A stretch of 64,000 nucleotides of DNA from Brevundimonas subvibrioides ATCC 15264 (GTDB lineage: Bacteria > Pseudomonadota > Alphaproteobacteria > Caulobacterales > Caulobacteraceae): positions 1,240,001 to 1,304,000 of the forward strand of contig NC_014375.1 in assembly GCF_000144605.1 (NCBI RefSeq), in the 5' to 3' direction. Positions 6,976-14,491 of this stretch are shown here, one piece after another. The translations under genes were made by a program, and so were the position numbers. The notes under the pieces were generated by a model, which had not been told where the DNA came from, ran no database searches, and saw only the letters and a list, made by a program, of their open reading frames with translations. Numbering within the stretch: the first letter of the stretch is position 1; the number at the start of each line of letters is the position of its first letter.

Positions 6976-7294
6976 CGACGCTCTCGCGGCCGCAGAGGAG
7001 GCGTTCGGAGCGCTCCCCGCCGCGACGGTGCGCAGTCTGTCGCGCGAGGGCCGCCTGCGCCTGTGGATGCGTGTCCCTGCGGGCCTGCGCAGCCTTCCGA
7101 CGTGCCTCGACATCGCGCCCGGCGTCCGCCTTCTCGCCGATGGTGCCTACGCCCGCCTTAGCGCCTGGACGCAGCCCCCGGACGATGACCGCTTCGACTT
7201 CATGCTGATCAGCCCGACGTGGGTCGTCGCCGTACAGGCGGCTGCGCAGGCCGCCGCCGCATCGCCAACGCCTACCGTTCGCCGGTTCCACTAA
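6818..7294 (+). CDS. Short Prim-Pol-like (bifunctional primase/polymerase) protein
   Basis: 158 aa. NNWKRRASDSPAAFAAWARSYPHADLALRTG closely follows the opening of phage and plasmid Prim-Pol domains (W-K-x-A-S...A-W...P-x-A-x-I-A-L-x-T-G). It is followed by VVVQADDDD in the place of the catalytic acidic strand and APGVRLLADGAYARL in the place of the later PG-x-x-I/L-x-x-x-G strand. It probably primes replication with the helicase at 7537. It is shorter than typical domains (about 180-200 aa); the N-terminal strand is missing or displaced by a frameshift. Confidence 0.6.
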   Translation: MSGGGGRAPNNWKRRASDSPAAFAAWARSYPHADLALRTGVSTGLVVVQADDDDALAAAEEAFGALPAATVRSLSREGRLRLWMRVPAGLRSLPTCLDIAPGVRLLADGAYARLSAWTQPPDDDRFDFMLISPTWVVAVQAAAQAAAASPTPTVRRFH

Positions 7295-7536
7295 GGCGAC
7301 GCGCGGCCCCGGCCGGGCACGACCGCCATCGGCGTAAGCCTCCGCGACACCGGGTGTCACGACCACCGGCGCCACCGAAGCCGGCTTAGCAAGTCCCGCT
7401 GCCCTACAGGCCGGGCGTTAGTTCCTAGACTTAGCTTAGCAGTAGCAGCCCGCCGGGCGCGAGAATACGCGCCTGTATCCTTAAATCACAAGAAGAAGCC
7501 CCGACCGCTGAGACGGCCGAGGCTCACAAGGTATCT
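7295..7536. other. Spacer before the helicase gene
   Basis: 242 bp without a plausible gene. The first half is GC-rich; the second half is lower in GC around 7405-7500 and includes CTTAGCTTAGCA. AAGGT is four bases before the helicase ATG. It could carry a promoter or part of a replication origin, but no clear -35/-10 pair or iteron was recognised. Confidence 0.3.
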
Positions 7537-9114
7537 ATGACCTACAATAATAACACGGGAATCGAGTCCCCGCTACTAAAGATTCGCGACAGCCATCCCA
7601 AGCTTTTTCGTGAGATCGCTGGTTCACAACAGAAGGCCATGCAGTATGCAAACGGCCGAATTGCTCAGCTTAAGGATCACGGTAAGGTCCGTTTCATCGA
7701 CGAGACCGACCGCGATGTAATGCTCTACCATAAGGACGACATGGCGACTATCATGGCGCATGAGTCTGTTTTGCTTCTGGCGTACGAACTTCAGAATGGC
7801 AAGCGCGTCCCGGTGGCAAAGTCGGTTCCGCTGTTCCGCTGGTGGTGCGCACAGTCAGACCGTCGCCAGTATACGGAGAAGGTTTTCCTCCCCTTCCGTC
7901 CCGGTGGTCAGGCTCTCGGCCTTCCAGATGGCGCTCTGAACCTGTTCAAGGGCTTCACGACCAAGACGGCATTCGGCGGCGACTACAGTAAGTTCAAGGA
8001 ACACGTGAACCAGAATCTTGCCGGCGGTAACGTGGAACTTTCGGAATGGATGTGGGACTTCATGGCCGACATCTTCCTGAACCCGACGAAGCGCCCGCCC
8101 GTGATGCTGATCCTTCGCGGGAGCAAGGGTTCGGGCAAGAGCACGTTCTCTAACGTGCTGGCGCGGCTGATCGGAGAGCAATACTGTCCCGTCATCGACT
8201 CCGCACAAGGCCTGACGGGCCGCTTCGCAGGTCAGACCTTCTCTCGCGCCATGCTGCTGGTGGTCGAAGAAGCCTACTTCGCAGGCGACCTAGCATCCGA
8301 GGCGCGTCTCAAGTCCCTTGTCACTTCGCCACGACTCCCGGTTGAGGAGAAGCACGGCGCAACGACCATGCAGCCGGCGTACTTCCGCATCTGCATGACG
8401 GCTAATGCTGAGCATGTCGTGCCAAGCGGCCCTGGCGAACGTCGCTTCGCCGTCGCTGATGTTGCCGACCACCGGAAGGGCGATAGCGAGTTCTTCGCCG
8501 ACATGTGGAAGGAACTTGAGGCGGGGGGGTTCAAGACTCTCCTCCTGGACCTTCTGAAGCGTGACCTGACGAAGCGCGACTGGTCTAAGCCGCCTGTGAC
8601 CCGTGGCCTCGCCGATCAGGTGCGCCTGTCACTGAAGCCGGATGAGCGGTGGTGGTCGTCGATCCTGACCACGGGCGTGATCCCCTTCACCCACGCACCG
8701 GCCGGCACCGCCGAGGGCGCAGACGCCGAGTGGAACCTCGATTCGCCGTTCACCGTCGAGCGCGCGCATCTGCTGGCGTCGCTCCAGCAGGCGGCAGGGC
8801 GGACCTTCGGCGGCCCCACGTCGCCCGAGGGGCTGGGGCGCTTCCTCCGCAAGGCCCTCGCTGGTGAGGCCCTGGAATCGATTAAGGTGACGGTGCCGTT
8901 CCGTGGCCGTGTGAACTGCTATCGCCTGCCGCCGCGACGCGAGGCGCTGGCGCTGATGATGAAGGCGCACCCCGGCCTTGAGCTGGTGCCGGAAGCTGAG
9001 GCCTTCGACGCAGAGGCCGACGCGCCCGCCGCCAAGCCGCCGGTGATCGGCCCGGCTGACGTCTACGACCTTGTCGCGCACCGCGCCGCCAACGCGGTGT
9101 CCCTGCCGATCTAG
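7537..9114 (+). CDS. Phage/plasmid replication helicase (superfamily 3, DUF5906 type)
   Basis: 525 aa. Walker A GSKGSGKST lies near residues 195-203. A Walker B-like MLLVVEEAY follows at about 245, and RICMTANAEHVVP around 285 is the sensor strand with the SF3 Asn. GERRFAVADV is the arginine-finger region. The N-terminal 180 residues have no clear family and may be a primase-associated domain. Together with the Prim-Pol-like gene upstream it forms a replication module, suggesting the island can replicate after excision. The C-terminal region contains a likely winged helix before an Ala/Pro-rich tail. Confidence 0.85.
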   Translation: MTYNNNTGIESPLLKIRDSHPKLFREIAGSQQKAMQYANGRIAQLKDHGKVRFIDETDRDVMLYHKDDMATIMAHESVLLLAYELQNGKRVPVAKSVPLFRWWCAQSDRRQYTEKVFLPFRPGGQALGLPDGALNLFKGFTTKTAFGGDYSKFKEHVNQNLAGGNVELSEWMWDFMADIFLNPTKRPPVMLILRGSKGSGKSTFSNVLARLIGEQYCPVIDSAQGLTGRFAGQTFSRAMLLVVEEAYFAGDLASEARLKSLVTSPRLPVEEKHGATTMQPAYFRICMTANAEHVVPSGPGERRFAVADVADHRKGDSEFFADMWKELEAGGFKTLLLDLLKRDLTKRDWSKPPVTRGLADQVRLSLKPDERWWSSILTTGVIPFTHAPAGTAEGADAEWNLDSPFTVERAHLLASLQQAAGRTFGGPTSPEGLGRFLRKALAGEALESIKVTVPFRGRVNCYRLPPRREALALMMKAHPGLELVPEAEAFDAEADAPAAKPPVIGPADVYDLVAHRAANAVSLPI

Positions 9115-9121
9115 GGCCTCT

Positions 9122-9399
9122 GGTGTCCAGGTGCTCTTTCCGGGAACCTGGACACCTGTCCCGGTGTCCCGGTGGCGTCCTGGTTTGGCGCTGGCTACGT
9201 GGACACCGCAAATCCCTGCCACCGTTGGCTTTTTCGGCTATTGTCCAGGTTGTCCCGGTTATTTCTCACTTTCGTTTGAGAGAAGGAAACACGGGTACAA
9301 ACGGTGGATCCCCGCCTTTGGGTGGCCCATTCCAGGCGCGAAATCCGAGAGTCCGCTAAAGTGGGTTCGGAACCTGGACACCTGGACATCCTGGACACC
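9122..9399. repeat. Iteron-like array of TGGACACC / GGTGTCCA
   Basis: At least eight copies or near copies of an 8-10 bp word in both orientations follow the helicase stop. They occur at 9122-9131, 9148-9159, 9161-9172, 9199-9209, two at 9241-9258, and three in direct tandem at 9373-9399. Several are full CCTGGACACC. Clustered short sites next to replication genes resemble iterons or repressor sites. Confidence 0.6.
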
Positions 9400-9535
9400 A
9401 GCGGATCGACGTTGAACCACGCGCGACTTGATTCAACGCTAGGTCATTTTAGATTCAACCTTGACTCGTCTCGATATGAGCGCGCGAGCGATTAGACTGG
9501 ATTGCGTATTGCAGCGGGAGTGGGCGAGATCGTCG

Positions 9536-9675
9536 CCGCCGTGGACATCATCCGGTAGACCGACGCCGCCGTGAACCTGACCCGCGCCGCCCAGATCGGC
9601 GCCGCCGTGGACCTGATCCGGACCGCCGGCACCGCCGTGAGCCTCGCCGCCCAGATCGGCGCCGCCGTCCTGGTG
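9536..9675. repeat. 30-bp tandem repeats (GCCGCCGT units)
   Basis: Four to five units of about 30 bp (one of 36), each starting GCCGCCGT and partly containing GCCCAGATCGGC. Unit lengths are multiples of three and one frame gives a ten-residue repeat of the form AAV(D/N)L(I/T)R, but a TAG interrupts it and no good start exists. Either a decayed repeat gene or a structural DNA repeat. Nothing else is seen between 9430 and 9700. Confidence 0.5.
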
Positions 9676-9775
9676 GTCGTTGGATGTCGCACGGTCGCCG
9701 TTCAGGGCAGGCACCGAGCTCAGATCATCGTCTCACACAGGCAAGCCCTCGTGGGATCGGATGCACCACCTCTAA

Positions 9776-9825
9776 AGTGTCTCACACAAGTAGGGTTGAC
9801 TCCGTATGAGACAGAACACTAGATA
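9776..9825 (+). promoter_or_regulatory. res-like site overlapping the resolvase promoter
   Basis: TGTCTCACA and TATGAGACA form an inverted pair around an 18-bp centre, closely matching the TGTCY-N-N-TA half-site rule of Tn3-type resolvases. A further half site TCTCACACA lies near 9731. TTGACT at 9796 with TAGATA at 9820 (18-bp spacer) makes a plausible promoter overlapped by the dyad, which would give autoregulation by the resolvase downstream. Confidence 0.55.
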
Positions 9826-9860
9826 TTCTTACAATGTCCTAAGAACCTAGGGAGACTAAA

Positions 9861-10433
9861 ATGTCCGAGATCGTCGGCTATGGCCGCACCAGCACCCAAG
9901 ACCAGCAAGCGGGTCTCGCCGATCAGATTGCAGAACTTGAGCGCGCCGGGGCCACTCAGGTCTTCTCCGAACAAGTTTCGGCGGTAGATGCCGCCCGGCC
10001 TCAGCTAGCCGAGGCCCTCAATTACTGCCGTAAAGGCGATACGTTTGTGGTTACGAAGCCTGACCGTCTGGCGCGCTCTACGGCAGACCTCTTGCAGATC
10101 GTCAGCAACCTCAAGGCGCGCGGCGTGACAGTGCGGATACTGTCGATGGACATAGACACTTCCACGGCAACCGGCGAACTCATGTTGACCCTGCTAGCGG
10201 CCGTGGGGAAGTTCGAGCGCGAACTCATGCTCGAACGCCAACGTGCCGGTATTGCAGCCGCTAAGGCGGCTGGGCGCTACAAGGGCCGCGCGCCGACTGC
10301 GCTTAAGCAGGCCGGCGAGGTTCGCCGTCTGAAGGCGGAAGGTGCGAAGCCCGCCGCCATTGCCCGAGACCTTGGGATCGGCAGGGCTTCGGTCTATCGC
10401 ATCCTGGCGGATGCCGAACCGGCTCCGTCATGA
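9861..10433 (+). CDS. Small serine recombinase (resolvase/invertase family)
   Basis: 190 aa, single-domain resolvase/invertase with a C-terminal helix-turn-helix. The active-site region is VGYGRTSTQDQ (catalytic Ser near residue 11), followed by TKPDRLARSTADLL and the long E-helix GKFERELMLERQRAGI; the HTH is IARDLGIGRASVYRIL. AGGGAG lies six bases before the ATG. It is distinct from the large recombinase at 3226: likely resolves dimers of the replicating island or inverts DNA at the res-like site just upstream. The stop overlaps a possible 18-residue gene. Confidence 0.93.
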   Translation: MSEIVGYGRTSTQDQQAGLADQIAELERAGATQVFSEQVSAVDAARPQLAEALNYCRKGDTFVVTKPDRLARSTADLLQIVSNLKARGVTVRILSMDIDTSTATGELMLTLLAAVGKFERELMLERQRAGIAAAKAAGRYKGRAPTALKQAGEVRRLKAEGAKPAAIARDLGIGRASVYRILADAEPAPS

Positions 10434-10486
10434 GCCGGTGGATCGGCGTCGTCGTCGCGGTGGTGGTGATCGCCCTCTTGATGTGA
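10430..10486 (+). CDS. Possible 18-residue hydrophobic microprotein
   Basis: ATG overlaps the resolvase stop (ATGA) and encodes MSRWIGVVVAVVVIALLM, a single perfect transmembrane-length helix with a basic N-terminus. Coupled translation makes expression possible. It could equally be chance, as GTC/GTG-rich DNA often yields hydrophobic peptides. Confidence 0.3.
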   Translation: MSRWIGVVVAVVVIALLM

Positions 10487-10834
10487 CCACCGTTCGGCGT
10501 TGATGACGAAACCACAAGCAATCGTTCAGACCCCATCCGAGCCAAAGCCCCCGCCGGTCCCCTCCGATTTGTAAGGGAATGGGACCCAAGGCCCCCTGTT
10601 GTTAATGTTAACGGACTGGGTGCCTGCCGTCTGCGGACCAAATTGAGCAACAGGGCTTCGACTTGAAGCCGAGTTATGTTTCCAGGTCGCGTTCTGGAAA
10701 CTGAGTAAAGCTAGGTCGAAATTTTTTAATTCACATTTTTTTATAGAGCCGGCCCGCCGAGATCCTCAATACTTTGGCTCTGCCATTATGACAGCGAGTT
10801 AAGCTAAAGCCGTTGGGAATGTCTCTCAGTCTAC
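10487..10834. other. Lower-GC intergenic region with two hairpins
   Basis: 348 bp between the resolvase and a convergent gene. GGCTTC/GAAGCC at 10654-10670 and the perfect 8-bp dyad GTTTCCAG/CTGGAAAC at 10678-10701 are followed by an A/T-rich tract at 10717-10744. The second hairpin could end transcription of either flank. No gene seen. Confidence 0.45.
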
Positions 10835-11767
10835 CTAGCCGGACTTGTCGATAGACAGGGTCAGGTGCGTGTCGCAGATGGCGAGACGGTAGTCTGCTGC
10901 GAGCCCGGTACGCACCACCGGCCCGGAATAGTCCGAGTATGGATTGTGGAGGGCGGTGGTCTGAGCTGCCGGATGCTCGAAGCCGGCAATCGAGACCGGC
11001 GAGAACATCACAGCATCGACGTGAGGGTAGGCATCGGTTGCGAATGCCGCCCGCTGGACCTGGGCGCCGGTCGTTTTCGTCATCGTATCGCTCTGCACGT
11101 GGTGGGCTTCGCCGAACTCCGGCGGCCGGCTGTAGTCCTTTGGCACCGTGACTGAGACCGCCATTGGGCCGATCGGCAGAAACGCCCTGGCGTAGTCGGG
11201 GGGCATTCCACCGGCAGAGAGGGAAAGGTGCATCTCCTGGGAGAGCCTGACCCCAGAAATCGCCACCACGCGGTAGTCGTCGGGCCGAACATCACCCAAG
11301 GCGATGGACTCCCCGATGACCTTGGCCTTGTCGTGAAGGGCGCTGGACAGACGGAGCATGGCCGCGTCTCGGCTCCGCTCATCGAAGCTACGGATTACAC
11401 CGCCATCACCGAACTCACTCTCCTCCCATGCCGTCCAGTCAGTGACGGACGGCGTGACGACCTCGACCAAAAGACGGCCTGGGTGATCGGGCCGCGTGAA
11501 GGCGAAGTCGAAGCGACGGGCGCGATCCTGCGTCAAAGTCCAACCTGAATGCTGAAGCGCTAACGCGAAGAACATCTCTGACACCGCGTCGGGCGTCGTG
11601 GTGCGGAAGCGTTTGACGAAGTTCGCATCGAGCCACGGGGCAAGCTGCGCATAGGCGTTCTCGCACCTGTCCCGGAACTCGGCGCCCGCCTCTGAAACAT
11701 CTGGCGCCACCATGTTGCCGTACCAGACGTGGGAGCCCGGCCCAGCGTCCTGCGCGGTAAGGATCAT
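10835..11767 (-). CDS. Uncharacterised PD-(D/E)XK-like protein (310 aa)
   Basis: Translationally coupled to the membrane gene upstream by ATGA (ATG at 11767). The segment AVSEMFFALALQHSGWTL, then DRARRFDFAFTR, then RLLVEVVTP follows the E/helix, D-strand, ExV-strand order of restriction-endonuclease-like folds. The later ML-x-RLSSAL-x-DKAKV and DDYRVVAISG stretches are, from memory, shared by a group of uncharacterised proteins of this kind. The usual Lys after E-x is replaced (EVV), so nuclease activity is uncertain. Location in a mobile island suggests a defence or competition role; this is inference. Confidence 0.6.
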   Translation of the reverse strand: MILTAQDAGPGSHVWYGNMVAPDVSEAGAEFRDRCENAYAQLAPWLDANFVKRFRTTTPDAVSEMFFALALQHSGWTLTQDRARRFDFAFTRPDHPGRLLVEVVTPSVTDWTAWEESEFGDGGVIRSFDERSRDAAMLRLSSALHDKAKVIGESIALGDVRPDDYRVVAISGVRLSQEMHLSLSAGGMPPDYARAFLPIGPMAVSVTVPKDYSRPPEFGEAHHVQSDTMTKTTGAQVQRAAFATDAYPHVDAVMFSPVSIAGFEHPAAQTTALHNPYSDYSGPVVRTGLAADYRLAICDTHLTLSIDKSG

Positions 11768-12069
11768 GTCGGCATCGCCGAAGGCCGGCCGCGCGCGACC
11801 CATGCGATAATCAGGATGGCGGCGGTCGCCGCATATCCGATCAACGCCCAGCGCAGTGCATTAGCTTCCCAAGCTGCGGTTGAGTTGACCCACATTGCCT
11901 CACGGCTCGACATCGCAGTTTCGGCCAGCGGCGACCCGTATGTTCGGTTTAGATGTGCGAGGAGATCGGTGCGCGCCGCCTGGGCCTGTCGGCCGGTGCT
12001 GATGACCCACCAGGTCGTCGCGGCGTTGGCGACCGCCAGCACTATGAGGAGACGTTGAAAGCGCGTCAT
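11764..12069 (-). CDS. Two-span membrane protein paired with the PD-(D/E)XK-like gene
   Basis: 101 aa with hydrophobic helices at residues 5-24 (FQRLLIVLAVANAATTWWVI) and about 70-92 (LRWALIGYAATAAILIIAWV). The loop between them is predicted to be outside the cytoplasm. It is first in a two-gene operon whose stop overlaps the next start. No family is recognised. It could anchor or sense for the partner protein. Confidence 0.65.
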   Translation of the reverse strand: MTRFQRLLIVLAVANAATTWWVISTGRQAQAARTDLLAHLNRTYGSPLAETAMSSREAMWVNSTAAWEANALRWALIGYAATAAILIIAWVARGRPSAMPT

Positions 12070-12114
12070 GGGAATCCCGTGTTATCGAGGAAACCTAACA
12101 GACAAGGGCAGGGA

Positions 12115-12393
12115 ATGACGATGGCGAGACGCATGATCCTGGGCGCGGTGGTCTTGCTGCTGGCGGGCTGCGAGCGTCCGGCTCCGTGGACCGCCTTCGT
12201 CTATCCCGACGCCGACACCCTTACCGTCAGTGCTGAGATCGGCCGCTTCGAAACCTTCGAGCAATGCAGGGCCGGCGCCGTGAAGACCTTGGCCGCCTTC
12301 GGCCGCGTAGGCGTGGGGGCCTATGAGTGCGGCCGTGCTTGTCGGTATGACAGGGGAGCCGGCTTGGCGGTCTGCGCTGAGACGCGCGACTAA
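12115..12393 (+). CDS. Small lipoprotein (92 aa)
   Basis: Signal peptide ARRMILGAVVLLLAGC ends in a lipobox (LAGC), so Cys is the lipidated residue of a mature protein of about 72 aa. The mature part has further cysteines (EQC, YECGRAC, AVCA) that could form disulfides in the periplasm. GCAGGGA precedes ATG 12115; ATG 12121 is an alternative. Divergent from the two-gene minus operon with a short spacer. Function unknown. Confidence 0.7.
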   Translation: MTMARRMILGAVVLLLAGCERPAPWTAFVYPDADTLTVSAEIGRFETFEQCRAGAVKTLAAFGRVGVGAYECGRACRYDRGAGLAVCAETRD

Positions 12394-12690
12394 CCCGAGC
12401 TACTCCCTAACGATTCTCCAGGGTGCCTAGAAAGAACTGCATGTGACGATCGTCCACTCGCGCGAGCGTGCGGACCTCGACGCTCTGGTTCCCGCCGACG
12501 ACACGCTGGTCGTGCCTGCCTCCGAGCATCGGCTTGTTGATCGGATGGTCAAAAACTAACGTTCGGCGACACCGGCTTCTCCCGCGCCCGCAATCGTTGC
12601 ATCGCCTTAGGATGGGAAGGCATGGTAAGCACGCCGATATGAGAGCGCTGACGACTTGTGCGGCGCCGTCGAGGTTGCAAGGGTATAGGG
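12394..12690. other. Spacer with a possible gene remnant
   Basis: About 300 bp upstream of the DUF262 gene. A GTG frame at 12443-12559 gives 38 residues (start VTIVHSRERADLDALVPADD) with codon use typical of a real gene but no recognised family and no full domain. It may be a degraded gene end. No clear promoter was identified; GC falls towards 12690. Confidence 0.3.
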
Positions 12691-13749
12691 ATGGTCAATC
12701 AGGAAGTTCTGAGTCGGCAACTGCGGACGGATGCAGTCGATTTTTCATTCGGCGAGATCGTAAATCTGCATAATGACCGGGAGATCATCATCTCCCCCGA
12801 ATATCAGAGGTTATTTCGCTGGAGCGATGAGCAAAAGTCTCGGTTGATTGAGTCAATTTTAGTTGAACTCCCCATCCCGCCAATCTTTCTTATCGAGGGA
12901 GAGGACGGGATACTAGAACTTATTGACGGTCTTCAGCGCGTAAGTTCTGTTATACAATTCCTAAGCCCGGCAGACATAGGCAAAGACCCGCTTATTCTCG
13001 CAGGATGTGATCTTATACCTCAATTGAATGGAAAGTGTTTTGACGACCTTTCGCTGACTGATCGACTTCGGATTAAGAGGACTGCTATACGAGCGGTGAT
13101 CATAAGAAAGTCCGGCGAAGAACTTGTAAAGTATGAGCTGTTCAAGCGTCTGAACACCGGAGGCGCGCTTCTTTCTCCTCAGGAAATCAGAAATTGCTCA
13201 TCTAGAATGATCGCTGGCGGGGAAGAATTCTATAGAACAATTCAGGGATTAGCAGCCTATCCCTCTTTCCAAGCAGCGATCGACAGGCTTCCAGATGCCT
13301 ATAAGGCACAGAAGGGCGATGAGGAGTTGGTTCTCCGGTTCTTCGCAGTGAAGAACTTTAAAGATGGATATAAGGGTAACGTCGAGGAGTGGCTCGACGC
13401 CTATATGGAACAGGTAATTTTTGGCAGGATGGCCTTTGATACTGCCGCCGAAACACAGTCATTCCAAGATGTCTTTGATTTTATAGCTGCAAATTTTGGT
13501 AGAGATGCTTTTGCTCGGACCAAGAACGGCGAAGGAACAGGACGGCTCGCTCCGGCGTATTTCGAAGCAGCTGTCGGCGGGACGCTGCGCTCACTACCTG
13601 GAGCCGCTGCTTTTGATGCTGACGAGCTGAAGCGGCGCCTTTACGGCGTCTATGCCTCTGAGGCGTTCAAGGAAGTAACGGGGCCCGGAGCTAACACAAT
13701 ACCTAAGTTGAACGGTCGGATCGATCTCGTAGCTGCCGCCTTGGCGTAG
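12691..13749 (+). CDS. DUF262 (GmrS-like, ParB/Srx-fold) protein
   Basis: 352 aa. ISPEYQRLFRWSDEQKSRLIESILVELPIPPIFL followed by ELIDGLQRVSSV is the DUF262 signature; DGLQR is a variant of the DGQQR NTP-binding motif. FKRLNTGGALLSPQEIRN is the second conserved block. In GmrSD-type systems this domain binds and hydrolyses nucleotides and controls a nuclease. Here the GmrD HNH domain is absent and the partner five bases downstream is a HEPN protein. Lower GC than neighbours indicates transfer. ATG 12691 was chosen as the first start before the domain. Confidence 0.88.
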   Translation: MVNQEVLSRQLRTDAVDFSFGEIVNLHNDREIIISPEYQRLFRWSDEQKSRLIESILVELPIPPIFLIEGEDGILELIDGLQRVSSVIQFLSPADIGKDPLILAGCDLIPQLNGKCFDDLSLTDRLRIKRTAIRAVIIRKSGEELVKYELFKRLNTGGALLSPQEIRNCSSRMIAGGEEFYRTIQGLAAYPSFQAAIDRLPDAYKAQKGDEELVLRFFAVKNFKDGYKGNVEEWLDAYMEQVIFGRMAFDTAAETQSFQDVFDFIAANFGRDAFARTKNGEGTGRLAPAYFEAAVGGTLRSLPGAAAFDADELKRRLYGVYASEAFKEVTGPGANTIPKLNGRIDLVAAALA

Positions 13750-13754
13750 CCTCC

Positions 13755-14372
13755 ATGGCTCTGACTGTCGCCCAACTCTCCAGCCAGATCGAAGCAGATT
13801 TGGATTGGCGTCATGCTGAGTTGGCCGTGTTCCGGGATTTGCTCACGCGTGATGCCGGAACTGGCATTCGCCGTCGCGTGCTATTCCGGGGCGCATGGGC
13901 GATCCTATACGCGCACTATGAAGGATTCTGTAAGTATTCCCTTCAGCTGATGGCTGAATTCCTTCAGGGACTTCCCGACTGTGCTTCGCTTCCTCACAGT
14001 ACTTTTCTCTTTGTTCATGATAAAAGTATGCGACAGGCCAAATCTATGGCTACTGCCGAGGCATATGAATTCTTTCGAGTAACCGTAGAGGCCTTAAGGC
14101 AGGCCCCGCCTCCTGTGGGTATCGTCGAGACAAAAAGTAACCTGTGGCCCGATTTGCTACAGAATATTCTTAGTGATCTTGATCTTCAATCTTACGACGT
14201 CGTGCCAAGTCCAGTTTTAATTAAGACCCTGGTCGCTCGTCGAAATGATATTGCTCATGGGCAGAAGGTGTTCATCAAAGACCTCACCTATTACCGGGAG
14301 TATGAGGACGCCACTAGTGCACTTATGTATGAACTTGCCCTTGCTATTGTCGACAGAGCGTCAAAATACTAA
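13755..14372 (+). CDS. HEPN-domain protein (MAE_28990/MAE_18760-like)
   Basis: 205 aa, all-helical. The C-terminal LVARRNDIAHGQ contains the HEPN ribonuclease motif R-x4-H (RNDIAH). The N-terminal LFRGAWAILYAHYEGFCKYSL is the characteristic first helix pair of MAE_28990/MAE_18760-type HEPN proteins found in defence and toxin-antitoxin loci. It begins five bases after the DUF262 gene and shares its low GC, so the two are an operon and moved together. Probable metal-independent RNase toxin controlled by the DUF262 partner; inference from families. Confidence 0.8.
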   Translation: MALTVAQLSSQIEADLDWRHAELAVFRDLLTRDAGTGIRRRVLFRGAWAILYAHYEGFCKYSLQLMAEFLQGLPDCASLPHSTFLFVHDKSMRQAKSMATAEAYEFFRVTVEALRQAPPPVGIVETKSNLWPDLLQNILSDLDLQSYDVVPSPVLIKTLVARRNDIAHGQKVFIKDLTYYREYEDATSALMYELALAIVDRASKY

Positions 14373-14429
14373 GCGGCCAACAAATGCATTAAGCCTGCCG
14401 TAGACGGAATGGCGAGGTGAACGCGTTCC

Positions 14430-14490
14430 ATTGTCAAGCGTCCTTGACAGTCAAACGGCGGTCAACGGTTCAAGGTGGGGGCGAGTCCCC
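14430..14490. repeat. Inverted repeat at the internal right end of the island
   Basis: TGTCAAG and CTTGACA form a 7-bp dyad with a four-base loop, with TTGACAG/GGTCAACGG words following, just inside the internal right attachment site. Arm-type sites or a terminator for the HEPN gene are possible. Confidence 0.35.
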
Positions 14491-14491
14491 G

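Noticed and set aside
9132-9145. CTTTCCGGGA as an alternative attachment site
   Set aside because: Ten bases match the left junction, but no protease tail or element arm follows.
9071-9415. Plus-strand frame with repeated TWTP residues after the helicase
   Set aside because: It simply reads through the TGGACACC repeats and has no start signal; the repeats explain the peptide.
9122-9675. CRISPR array
   Set aside because: Repeat spacing is irregular, repeats occur in both orientations, and there are no unique spacers of constant length or cas genes.
9439-9714. Minus-strand frame with repeated HGG residues
   Set aside because: Artefact of the 30-bp tandem repeat; no ribosome site and poor codon use at its ends.
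12468-12773. Plus-strand frame upstream of the DUF262 gene
   Set aside because: Arg/Ser-rich with no ribosome site and overlapping the true start.
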